NCBI RefSeq assembly: GCF_000785515.1
Contig: NZ_CP009913.1
Coordinates: 1,082,001 to 1,146,000 of the forward strand
Source: Streptococcus salivarius
GTDB lineage: Bacteria; Bacillota; Bacilli; Lactobacillales; Streptococcaceae
Direction of reading: 5' to 3'
Length of the DNA stretch: 64,000 bases
Below are positions 9,920 to 17,555 of the stretch, piece by piece. Positions within the stretch are counted from its first letter, which is position 1; every line of letters starts with the position of its first letter. Both the position numbers and the translations under genes were made by a program. The notes beneath the pieces are model-generated. The model was not told where the DNA came from. It saw only the letters and a program-made list of their open reading frames with translations, and searched no databases.

Positions 9920-9975
9920 TAAAATGTGTTTCTTGTTTTAACTGTGGGAGTATCGGAAATTATAATTTAAAGTAG

Positions 9976-10119
9976 AAAGGAGAGGGCGTTAAAGCGTTTG
10001 AGTCAATTTGAACTCGAACGAAATGCTTCGGAATTTAGATAGTTTTACTGGTGTGCAAGCACACTAACGTAAAACTCCTAAAATTCTGTCGCATTTTAGC
10101 GTTCTTAGTATCATAAAAT
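9976..10119 (+). promoter_or_regulatory. Folded pdhC leader splitting the ribosome-binding site
   Basis: AAAGGAGAGGG at 9976-9986 is the only Shine-Dalgarno sequence for pdhC, but the ATG is at 10120. Between them the sequence folds. The outer helix pairs 9982-9991 with 10097-10106. A hairpin GAGT/ACTC (10000-10003 with 10012-10015) has an 8-nt loop. AAATGC (10021-10026) pairs with GCATTT (10091-10096). GAATTT+AG (10031-10038) pairs with 10078-10086 around a bulged A10080. AGTTTTAC (10041-10048) pairs with GTAAAACT (10069-10076). The tip is GTGTG/CACAC with loop CAAG. With this fold the Shine-Dalgarno core lies 13 nt of single strand from the ATG. The same architecture recurs before pdhD. I recognise no known RNA family. 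Confidence 0.75.
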
Positions 10120-10392
10120 ATGGCTTTTGAGATTATTATGCCTAAGCTTGGTGTTGATATGCAGGAAGGCGAAATCATCGAGTGGAAGAAACAAGAGGGT
10201 GATGTGGTTAATGAGGGAGATATTCTTCTTGAAATCATGTCAGATAAAACGAACATGGAACTTGAAGCAGAAGATTCTGGTGTTCTTTTGAAGATTACTC
10301 GTCAGGCTGGTGAAACTGTACCAGTTACTGAAGTTATCGGTTATATTGGAGCAGAAGGTGAAGTTGTGGCTGATAATGCTGCGAGTGCACCT
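10120..10392 (+). repeat. Lipoyl-domain DNA repeat, copy 1 (partner 11680-11952)
   Basis: These 273 nt match 11680-11952 except at about 11 positions. All of these are synonymous, so residues 1-91 of PdhC and PdhD are identical. Similarity ends abruptly in the linker. Confidence 0.9.
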
Positions 10393-11508
10393 GCAGTTGA
10401 AGCTGCTCCAAAAGTTGAAGAAGTTGCCGCTGTAGAAACACCTGTAGTAGCAACGCAAACACAAGCACCTATCGTTCACGAAGGCGGCAAAGTACGTGCA
10501 ACACCTAAGGCTCGAAAGGTGGCGCGTGAGTTGGGGATTGACCTCGCTCAAGTTCCAGGAACTGGAGCAAAAGGTCGTGTTCATGCAGATGACGTTGAGA
10601 ACTTTAAAGGTGCTCAACCTAAGGCGACTCCATTGGCACGTAAGATCGCAGCGGACCTTGGTATTGACTTAGCTAGCGTATCTGGAACAGGCTTTGGTGG
10701 TAAGATTACTAAGGAAGATATCCTTGCAATCAGTACTCCAGCGCAAGTTAAAGAAGCGGCTGCTGCACCTGTGGTTGAAGCTAAACCTGAAAAAGTCTTG
10801 CCAGAAGGCGTGGAAGTTATCCCAATGTCTGCTATGCGTAAGGCAATTTCTAAGGGAATGACGCACTCATACTTGACTGCACCAACCTTTACTCTTAACT
10901 ATGATGTTGATATGACTAACCTTATGGCTCTTCGTAAGCAAGTCCTTGACCCAATCATGAATAAGACTGGTATGAAGGTAACCTTCACGGATTTGATTGG
11001 TTTGGCAGTTGTGCGTACTCTTATGAAAGAGGAACACCGTTACCTCAATGCGTCATTGATTGATGATGCACAAAATATCGAATTACATAAATTTGTTAAT
11101 CTCGGTATTGCCGTTGGTCTCGATGATGGCTTGATTGTACCTGTCGTTCACGGTGCAGATAAGATGAGTTTGTCTGAGTTCGTTGTGGCTTCTAAGGATG
11201 TCATCAAGAAGGCTCAAGCTGGTAAATTGAAGGCTGCAGAAATGTCAGGTTCAACTTTCTCTATTACTAACTTGGGAATGTTTGGAACTAAGTCATTTAA
11301 CCCAATCATCAACCAACCAAACTCAGCTATCCTTGGTGTTTCAGCAACTATTCAAACTCCAGTTGTTGTTGATGGAGAAGTTGTCGTACGACCAATCATG
11401 GGTCTATGCTTGACAATTGACCACCGTATCGTAGATGGTATGAATGGTGCCAAATTCATGGTTGATTTGAAACATTTGATTGAAAATCCTATGGAATTGT
11501 TGATTTAA
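10120..11508 (+). CDS. pdhC: Dihydrolipoamide acetyltransferase (E2) of the PDH complex
   Basis: Core acyltransferase of the complex, 462 residues. N-terminal lipoyl domain at about 1-77, with the lipoyl Lys in EIMSDKTNMELEAE. An Ala/Pro/Val-rich linker is followed by two tandem peripheral-subunit-binding domains (about 126-165, ATPKARKVARELGIDLAQV, and about 168-206, ATPLARKIAADLGIDLASV). The catalytic domain spans 230-462 with IDHRIVDGMNGAKF, carrying the active-site His and Asp. The ATG is the first usable start because TAA (10114-10116) lies in frame just upstream. No ribosome-binding site is near it; see the leader. The lipoyl coding sequence is almost identical to that of pdhD. Confidence 0.94.
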   Translation: MAFEIIMPKLGVDMQEGEIIEWKKQEGDVVNEGDILLEIMSDKTNMELEAEDSGVLLKITRQAGETVPVTEVIGYIGAEGEVVADNAASAPAVEAAPKVEEVAAVETPVVATQTQAPIVHEGGKVRATPKARKVARELGIDLAQVPGTGAKGRVHADDVENFKGAQPKATPLARKIAADLGIDLASVSGTGFGGKITKEDILAISTPAQVKEAAAAPVVEAKPEKVLPEGVEVIPMSAMRKAISKGMTHSYLTAPTFTLNYDVDMTNLMALRKQVLDPIMNKTGMKVTFTDLIGLAVVRTLMKEEHRYLNASLIDDAQNIELHKFVNLGIAVGLDDGLIVPVVHGADKMSLSEFVVASKDVIKKAQAGKLKAAEMSGSTFSITNLGMFGTKSFNPIINQPNSAILGVSATIQTPVVVDGEVVVRPIMGLCLTIDHRIVDGMNGAKFMVDLKHLIENPMELLI

Positions 11509-11541
11509 GAAAAAAATATCTGAAAACTGAAGTTTTAATAG

Positions 11542-11679
11542 AAAGGAGAGGGCGAACCAGAGGGTATAACTGAACCCGAGCGGAAAGCTTGGAAAATAGA
11601 CCGTCTGTCTACGTCAGCAGGCTGACATGTCAGACGCCTAATTTTCAGTCGCTTTCTGGTCGCTCTTGGTATCTTATAA
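11542..11679 (+). promoter_or_regulatory. Folded pdhD leader splitting the ribosome-binding site
   Basis: Second copy of the pdhC leader architecture. AAAGGAGAGGG starts at 11542 and the ATG is at 11680. The outer helix pairs 11548-11560 with 11656-11667 around bulged A11555. The hairpin GGGT/ACCC (11562-11565 with 11574-11577) has an 8-nt loop. GAAAGC (11583-11588) pairs with GCTTTC (11651-11656). GAAAAT+AG (11592-11599) pairs with 11638-11646 around bulged A11640. CGTCTG (11602-11607) pairs with CAGACG (11631-11636). The tip is GTCAG/CTGAC with loop CAGG. Stem sequences differ from the pdhC leader but pair equally well. Twelve unpaired nt separate the helix from the ATG. Confidence 0.75.
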
Positions 11680-11952
11680 ATGGCTTTTGAGATTATTATG
11701 CCTAAGCTTGGTGTGGACATGCAGGAAGGCGAAATCATCGAGTGGAAAAAACAAGAGGGTGATGTGGTTAATGAGGGAGATATCCTTCTTGAAATCATGT
11801 CAGATAAAACGAACATGGAACTTGAAGCAGAGGATTCTGGTGTTCTTTTGAAAATTACTCGTCAGGCTGGTGAAACTGTACCAGTTACTGAGGTTATTGG
11901 TTATATTGGAGCAGAAGGTGAAGTTGTGGCTGATAACGCTGCTAGCGCACCT
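11680..11952 (+). repeat. Lipoyl-domain DNA repeat, copy 2
   Basis: Partner of 10120-10392. The match starts at the start codon and ends in the linker, while the leader upstream is far more diverged. Confidence 0.9.
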
Positions 11953-13437
11953 GTTGCAGAAGCAACTGCTCAGTTGGAATCAGCTGGTCTTGAAGTTCCT
12001 AAAGCTCCTGTCCAAGCTGCTCCAACAGCTGCTGCAGAAAAAGCACCTCTTGCTGACAATGAGTACGATATTATCGTTGTCGGTGGTGGTCCTGCTGGTT
12101 ACTATTCTGCCATTCGTGGTGCACAACTTGGTGGTAAGGTTGCCATCGTTGAAAAATCTGAATTTGGTGGAACATGTTTGAATAAAGGATGTATCCCAAC
12201 TAAGACCTACCTTAAAAATGCAGAAATCCTTGATGGACTTAAGATTGCAGCAGGTCGTGGTATCAACCTAGCATCAACAAACTACACTATCGATATGGAT
12301 AAGACAGTTGACTTTAAGAACTCTGTCGTTAAGACCCTTACTGGTGGTGTTCAAGGTCTTTTGAAGGCTAACAAGGTCACTATTTTCAACGGTCTTGGTC
12401 AAGTTAACCCAGATAAGACAGTTACTATTGGTTCAGAAACAATCAAGGGACGCAATATCATCCTTGCGACTGGATCAAAAGTATCTCGTATCAATATTCC
12501 TGGTATTGAGTCACAACTTGTGATGACATCAGATGATATCCTTGATTTGCGTGAATTGCCTAAATCACTTGCTGTTATGGGTGGTGGTGTCGTTGGTATC
12601 GAGCTTGGTCTTGTTTATGCCTCATACGGTGTAGAAGTGACTGTTGTTGAGATGGCTGACCGCATTATTCCTGCTATGGATAAGGAAGTATCTCTTGAAC
12701 TTCAAAAAATCCTTGCTAAGAAGGGTATGAAGATTATGACATCTGTTGGGGTTTCTGAGATTGTAGAAGCTAACAACCAATTGACCCTTAAACTTAACAA
12801 TGGTGAAGAAATTGTAGCGGATCGTGCCCTTCTTTCTATCGGTCGTGTCCCTCAATTGGATGGTCTTGAAAATCTTAACCTTGAATTAGACCGTGGTCGT
12901 ATCAAAGTGAATGCTTATCAAGAAACATCAATCCCTGGTATCTATGCACCGGGTGATGTAAACGGAACTAAGATGCTTGCTCACGCTGCTTACCGTATGG
13001 GTGAAGTTGCAGCTGAAAATGCTATGCATGGTAACGTTCGTAAGGCTCACCTTGACTACACACCAGCTGCTGTATACACACACCCAGAAGTCGCAATGTG
13101 TGGTCTTACTGAAGAAGATGCACGCGCTAAATATGGTGATGTCCTCATTGGTAAATCAAGCTTTGCTGGTAATGGACGTGCTATTGCTTCAAACGAAGCT
13201 CAAGGTTTTGTTAAAGTCGTTGCAGATGCGAAGTACCATGAAATCCTTGGTGTTCATATCATTGGACCGGCTGCAGCTGAATTGATTAACGAAGCGTCAA
13301 CAATTATGGAAAATGAATTGACTGTAGATGAGCTCTTGCAATCTATCCACGGTCACCCAACCTTCTCTGAAAACATGTACGAAGCCTTTGCTGACGTACT
13401 TGGAGAAGCAATCCATAACCCACCAAAGCGTAAATAA
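11680..13437 (+). CDS. pdhD: Dihydrolipoamide dehydrogenase (E3) with N-terminal lipoyl domain
   Basis: Reoxidises dihydrolipoamide with NAD+. At 585 residues it is about 115 longer than plain E3 because residues 1-91 are a lipoyl domain identical to that of PdhC (lipoyl Lys in MSDKTNME), joined by an Ala/Pro linker. The flavoprotein begins at about residue 125 with the FAD motif VVGGGPAGYYSA. The redox disulfide is in GGTCLNKGCIPTK, the NAD motif is GGGVVGIELG near 304, and the C-terminal catalytic HxxxxE appears in HGHPTFSE. Lipoylated E3 is known in several streptococci. In-frame TAA at 11677-11679 fixes the start. Last gene of the operon, followed by a terminator. Confidence 0.95.
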   Translation: MAFEIIMPKLGVDMQEGEIIEWKKQEGDVVNEGDILLEIMSDKTNMELEAEDSGVLLKITRQAGETVPVTEVIGYIGAEGEVVADNAASAPVAEATAQLESAGLEVPKAPVQAAPTAAAEKAPLADNEYDIIVVGGGPAGYYSAIRGAQLGGKVAIVEKSEFGGTCLNKGCIPTKTYLKNAEILDGLKIAAGRGINLASTNYTIDMDKTVDFKNSVVKTLTGGVQGLLKANKVTIFNGLGQVNPDKTVTIGSETIKGRNIILATGSKVSRINIPGIESQLVMTSDDILDLRELPKSLAVMGGGVVGIELGLVYASYGVEVTVVEMADRIIPAMDKEVSLELQKILAKKGMKIMTSVGVSEIVEANNQLTLKLNNGEEIVADRALLSIGRVPQLDGLENLNLELDRGRIKVNAYQETSIPGIYAPGDVNGTKMLAHAAYRMGEVAAENAMHGNVRKAHLDYTPAAVYTHPEVAMCGLTEEDARAKYGDVLIGKSSFAGNGRAIASNEAQGFVKVVADAKYHEILGVHIIGPAAAELINEASTIMENELTVDELLQSIHGHPTFSENMYEAFADVLGEAIHNPPKRK

Positions 13438-13448
13438 TACGGATAAAA

Positions 13449-13480
13449 TTCTCGGACAGATGTTCGAGGATTTTTCTTTT
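13449..13480 (+). terminator. Terminator of the pdh operon
   Basis: CTCGGAC (13451-13457) pairs with GTTCGAG (13462-13468), one G-T pair, then TTTTTCTTTT. Confidence 0.8.
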
Positions 13481-13646
13481 GTCGCAAATTTTCATCTTTA
13501 GATAAATCTCGTAAATTTCTTTGCATTTTTTGTGTTAAGTACGAATAGTTAGTTAAAGGGTTTTCAAATAAGATAAGTCGCTATTTTAGTAGCGTTTATA
13601 ATTTTATAATATTTCTATTTTATTTAGAAAATTTTTAATAACGCCC

Positions 13647-13675
13647 TTTCCACGAGAGTTTTTCTGTGGTAAAAT
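13647..13675 (+). promoter_or_regulatory. Promoter of the GH25 hydrolase gene
   Basis: TTTCCA (13647-13652), 17-nt spacer, extended -10 TGG-TAAAAT (13667-13675). The same TGG-TAAAAT element precedes the paralogue at 17556. Confidence 0.5.
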
Positions 13676-13709
13676 GGTTCAAGTATTACAAATGCAAAAG
13701 GAAAGTTAA

Positions 13710-16700
13710 ATGCGAACGAAAGATTTTATCTACTATGCTAGTGCGGCTGTTCTCTTGGCTGTCACAACACAGGTTGCTCAAGCAGACGAAGTGGCAACAC
13801 AAACGCCTTCTATTACTGAAGGAAATCAGTATCAACCTGCGACAGCGGCTGAGATTTTTGGTGGAGAAGCAGCCTTACCTGTAACCCCTAGCTCAACGGT
13901 TTCAGCACCCGCAGCTTCGAGTGAAGTGGCAAAAGCTAGTGTTCCAGTGGTATCTACGTCTCCTGCTTCACAGAGTTCCGAGGCTGCAACGGCAACTGCA
14001 TCAACATCTGTAGCTAACTCAACAACGATTGTTACGTCTACATCAGCAGTGACTTCAAACGCTAGCTCTGAGAGTGTGACCGCTTCTGCACATTCAACAG
14101 CTTCTGAAGCCCCTAACAGCGCTGTTGCCACACCTGCTAAATTAACGAATTCTACGGATGTTCCTTCGCCAACTCTTAAGGTGCAACCGAAGACTTTTAT
14201 CGATGTCAGCAGCCATAATGGTGAAATCAGTGTAGATGACTATCGTGCTCTTGCACGCCAAGGTGTTGGTGGTGTCGTTGTCAAGTTGACTGAGGATACT
14301 TGGTACAACAACCCTAAAGCACCATCACAAGTTCGCAATGCTCAAATTGCCGGTCTTCAAGTATCTACCTATCATTTTTCTCGATACACAACAGAGGAAG
14401 AAGCACGTGCCGAGGCTCGTTTCTACATTCAAGCTGCACAAAATCTTAACCTTCCAAAGAGCACTGTTATGGTTAACGATTTCGAAGACTCTAAGATGCT
14501 TCCAAATATCAACCGTAACACTCAAGCTTGGGTTAACGAAATGCGTAAGCATGGATACAACAACTTGATGTTCTACACAAGTGCCAGCTGGTTGGATGAG
14601 AATAATCTAGGCTACCGTGGACCTGTCTCAACCTCTCAATTTGGTATCGAAAATTTCTGGGTCGCACAGTACCCATCATCAACTCTTACAGCTACAAGCG
14701 CTAAAAACATGCGTTACAATGCTAAAACTGGTGCTTGGCAGTTTACAGCAACTGCTAATATCCTGCCAGGTAAACATGTCTTCGACCACAGCGTGGATTA
14801 TACAGGACGTTTCACAGCTAATGCTAGTGCTGAGGTTGATGCAACTCAAGGCAATTTGAGTGGAACCATTTCTATTGTCAACAATAATCCAACTCTTGGT
14901 AGCTTTGATGTTGTCATCTCTAATGTCAAAGCACCAAATGGTGTTGAAACAGTCTCTGTCCCAATTTGGTCAGAAATTAATGGTCAAGATGACATTATCT
15001 GGTATACGGCTAACCGTCAAAATAATGGAACTTATACAGTAAACGTTAAGGCTTCAGCTCATAAAAACTCGACAGGGCTTTATAATATCCACCTTTATTA
15101 TGTTCAAAAAGATGGTCAATTGACGGGTGTTGGTGGAACAACTACGCAAGTCTTCATTGGTAAGACACCTGAGCAGTTGAAACCTAAAGCAAGTTTTGCT
15201 ATTGAAAACAATAATGCTAAGGCTGGAACCTTTGACGCCGTTATCACCAATATCTCAGCACCACTAGGTGTTAAAGAAGTTTTGGTGCCATCATGGAGTC
15301 TTGAAAATGGCCAAGACGACCTTATTTGGCATAAGGCGACTAAGCAAACTGATGGCAGCTACCGTGTAACCATTAAGGCAAGTGAGCATAAGGGCACTAA
15401 AGGAAATTACCGTGCCGATGCTTATATCGTGGATAACTCTAACAATCGCCATTATATTGCTGAAAAAGTAGTGGCTGTTGATTATGCTCGACCAAGTGGT
15501 GTCCTTACGATTGAAAACAACAATACTGCAGCAGGTACTTTTGATGCAGTTGTTCGTAACATTGTTGCTCCTACAGGTTTGAAAGAAGTTCTTGTTCCTT
15601 CATGGAGTTTAGCTGGTGGTCAAGACGACCTTATCTGGCATAAGGCAACTCGTCAAGCCGATGGTTCTTACCGAGTGACTATCAAAGCAACGGATCATAA
15701 GAATTCAACTGGTAAGTACCGTGCCGATGCCTACCTTGTAGATGACTCTAACAAACGTTTCTACCTTACTGAAAAAGTGGTAGAAGTTTCTCAAACTCGT
15801 CCTAGTGCAAGCCTCTTTATTGAAAATAATAATGCTGATTTAGGTACTTTTGACGCTGTTATCCGCAATATCGTAGCACCAAATGGGGTTAAGGAAGTTT
15901 TAGTTCCTTCATGGAGTCTCGTTAATGGACAGGATGATCTCGTTTGGCACAAGGCTAGTCGCCAATCTGATGGTAGCTACCGTGTCACTATTAAGGCTAG
16001 TGAGCATAAAAATTCACTAGGAAATTACCGTGCTGACGTTTACATCGTAGATAATGCCAACCAACGTCATTATGTCACTGAAACCATTGTAGACGTAAAA
16101 CATAATAAGCCAGTCGGTACTATTTCAGTTGTTAATAACAATAATGATACTGGTACTTTTGATGTCATTATCAGTGATGTCTATGGTTCTAAAGGTGTTC
16201 GTACTGTTCAAGTACCTATTTGGTCTGAAAAAGATGGTCAAGATGACATTCGTTGGTATGAAGCCACACGTCAAGCTAATGGCACTTATACGGTAAATGT
16301 TCAAGCTACTAACCACAAAAATTCAACAGGTTTGTACAATATTCATTTGTACTACATTTTAAATGATGGGTCACAAGTTGGTGTAGGAGGGACAACGACA
16401 ACTCTTGAATTCCGTAATGCTAAGACTAAAACGCAAACCTATATCACTAATGTTAACTCAGAAGCAGGTAGTTTTACAGTTGTAGTTGATCAAGCGCCAC
16501 AAGGACGTCAGATTAAGAATATCCGTGTAGCTGTATGGTCAGAAAGCAACCAAGGAAACCTTTCTTGGTACAATACGGCACCTACTGGAACACATACTGA
16601 AATCAATGTATCGACTGTTAATCATAAGAATCTCATTGGTAACTATACGACTCATGTTTATGTAGACTATGTAGACAATACTGTAGACGGATTCAACCTT

Positions 16701-17261
16701 GGTGAGACAGCTCTTGCTCCACGTAATCGTCGTGTTGAGCCTCAGACGACTTATTATTCTCAACGTGATCCTCGTTGGGCTTCTAAGTGGTATGGTGTCA
16801 GCAATATGGATCAATCTGGCTGTGTTCCAACATCACTTGCCATGACTTTTACAGATATCTTGGGAACTGTCATTGCACCAACGACAGTTGCAGATTATTT
16901 GTACTACAATACAAATTCATTTAACAAAACATCAGTCGCTGGTACTGATGCAGATGGTATTGTATTAGCAAGTAAAAATTGGGGTCTGAAGAGCAACGTA
17001 CTTTCAAGTATTGCTAACATTGCCTCAGCTTTGATGTCAGGGCAACACGTTTTGGCGGCAGTAGGAGCAAGTCAATTTATCAATTATCCTTACACGCATG
17101 AAATCGTACTTCATGGCTATGATAATGGTAAAACATATGTTCGTGATCCATTTAACGCCAATAACAATGGATGGTATTCATTGGATTACATTCATGGTGT
17201 TCAGAGTAGAGATGCAATGGATACTAAGCTTGGTGCACCATTCTTCTCTGTCTTTGCTTAA
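13710..17261 (+). CDS. Secreted wall hydrolase: GH25 muramidase, Bsp-like repeats, C39-like peptidase domain
   Basis: Protein of 1183 residues. The signal peptide (about 1-26) ends AQADE, followed by a Ser/Thr/Ala-rich linker to about 155. A GH25 lysozyme fold spans about 162-365 (FIDVSSHNGEIS, VMVNDFED with acidic residues at the expected active-site positions). Six repeats of about 100 residues follow, with SWSLxxGQDDLIWHKA cores (GBS Bsp-like type). A C-terminal papain-fold domain of C39 type spans about 1015-1183 (SGCVPTSLAMTF with Cys, HEIVLHGYD with His). It probably cuts both glycan and peptide bonds of peptidoglycan, for example in cell separation. There is no LPXTG motif. AAAGGAAAG supports the start. 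The first 50 codons are nearly the same as those of the gene at 17556. Confidence 0.85.
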   Translation: MRTKDFIYYASAAVLLAVTTQVAQADEVATQTPSITEGNQYQPATAAEIFGGEAALPVTPSSTVSAPAASSEVAKASVPVVSTSPASQSSEAATATASTSVANSTTIVTSTSAVTSNASSESVTASAHSTASEAPNSAVATPAKLTNSTDVPSPTLKVQPKTFIDVSSHNGEISVDDYRALARQGVGGVVVKLTEDTWYNNPKAPSQVRNAQIAGLQVSTYHFSRYTTEEEARAEARFYIQAAQNLNLPKSTVMVNDFEDSKMLPNINRNTQAWVNEMRKHGYNNLMFYTSASWLDENNLGYRGPVSTSQFGIENFWVAQYPSSTLTATSAKNMRYNAKTGAWQFTATANILPGKHVFDHSVDYTGRFTANASAEVDATQGNLSGTISIVNNNPTLGSFDVVISNVKAPNGVETVSVPIWSEINGQDDIIWYTANRQNNGTYTVNVKASAHKNSTGLYNIHLYYVQKDGQLTGVGGTTTQVFIGKTPEQLKPKASFAIENNNAKAGTFDAVITNISAPLGVKEVLVPSWSLENGQDDLIWHKATKQTDGSYRVTIKASEHKGTKGNYRADAYIVDNSNNRHYIAEKVVAVDYARPSGVLTIENNNTAAGTFDAVVRNIVAPTGLKEVLVPSWSLAGGQDDLIWHKATRQADGSYRVTIKATDHKNSTGKYRADAYLVDDSNKRFYLTEKVVEVSQTRPSASLFIENNNADLGTFDAVIRNIVAPNGVKEVLVPSWSLVNGQDDLVWHKASRQSDGSYRVTIKASEHKNSLGNYRADVYIVDNANQRHYVTETIVDVKHNKPVGTISVVNNNNDTGTFDVIISDVYGSKGVRTVQVPIWSEKDGQDDIRWYEATRQANGTYTVNVQATNHKNSTGLYNIHLYYILNDGSQVGVGGTTTTLEFRNAKTKTQTYITNVNSEAGSFTVVVDQAPQGRQIKNIRVAVWSESNQGNLSWYNTAPTGTHTEINVSTVNHKNLIGNYTTHVYVDYVDNTVDGFNLGETALAPRNRRVEPQTTYYSQRDPRWASKWYGVSNMDQSGCVPTSLAMTFTDILGTVIAPTTVADYLYYNTNSFNKTSVAGTDADGIVLASKNWGLKSNVLSSIANIASALMSGQHVLAAVGASQFINYPYTHEIVLHGYDNGKTYVRDPFNANNNGWYSLDYIHGVQSRDAMDTKLGAPFFSVFA
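14850..16740 (+). repeat. Six tandem Bsp-like repeat units
   Basis: Units begin near 14850, 15180, 15490, 15800, 16105 and 16430, each about 305-330 nt. The middle three (IENNN...AGTFDAV...EVLVPSWSL) are most alike and match the units at 18010-18935. Confidence 0.75.
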
Positions 17262-17272
17262 TCTATCAATCA

Positions 17273-17307
17273 AAGGTCTTTAGAAGGAAACTTCTAAGGG
17301 CTTTTTT
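17273..17307 (+). terminator. Terminator after the GH25 hydrolase gene
   Basis: Stem around TAGAAG-GAAA-CTTCTA (17281-17296), extended outward by wobble pairs and followed by T6. Confidence 0.8.
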
Positions 17308-17511
17308 AGTGTTGATTTTTGATAGTTATGTTGTTATTTACCTATTTTCAGAATATTATATAAAGGATCAAAATCTTATATTTATAAGGTTTTTACGTTA
17401 TTAATTTGGGTTGTGTTAGTACTATTAGCATAGAAATTACTTAAATTTTTATCATTTTTGTGGTTTTTTTAGAGAATTATCACTTTTCCTCTATTCGTAA
17501 GATATTTTCTA

Positions 17512-17520
17512 TGGTAAAAT
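17512..17520 (+). promoter_or_regulatory. Extended -10 promoter of the amidase gene
   Basis: TGG-TAAAAT, identical to the element before the paralogue at 13710; no clear -35. Confidence 0.45.
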
Positions 17521-17555
17521 GGGTGACGTATTAAAAAGTGTCAAAGGAAAGTTAA

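Noticed and set aside
10035-10256. Minus-strand frames starting MFVLSDMISRRISP (also at 11535-11816)
   Set aside because: They are antisense shadows of the lipoyl-domain coding sequence; they look conserved only because that sequence is duplicated.
9976-11679. The pdhC/pdhD leaders as hammerhead, HDV-like or other known self-cleaving ribozymes, or as group I introns
   Set aside because: The conserved catalytic cores I can recall (hammerhead CUGANGA and GAAA, HDV double pseudoknot) are not present in both copies, and the elements are too short for a group I intron.
14850-16740. Regularly spaced repeats as a CRISPR array
   Set aside because: Units are about 305-330 nt, in frame, and encode Bsp-like protein repeats.
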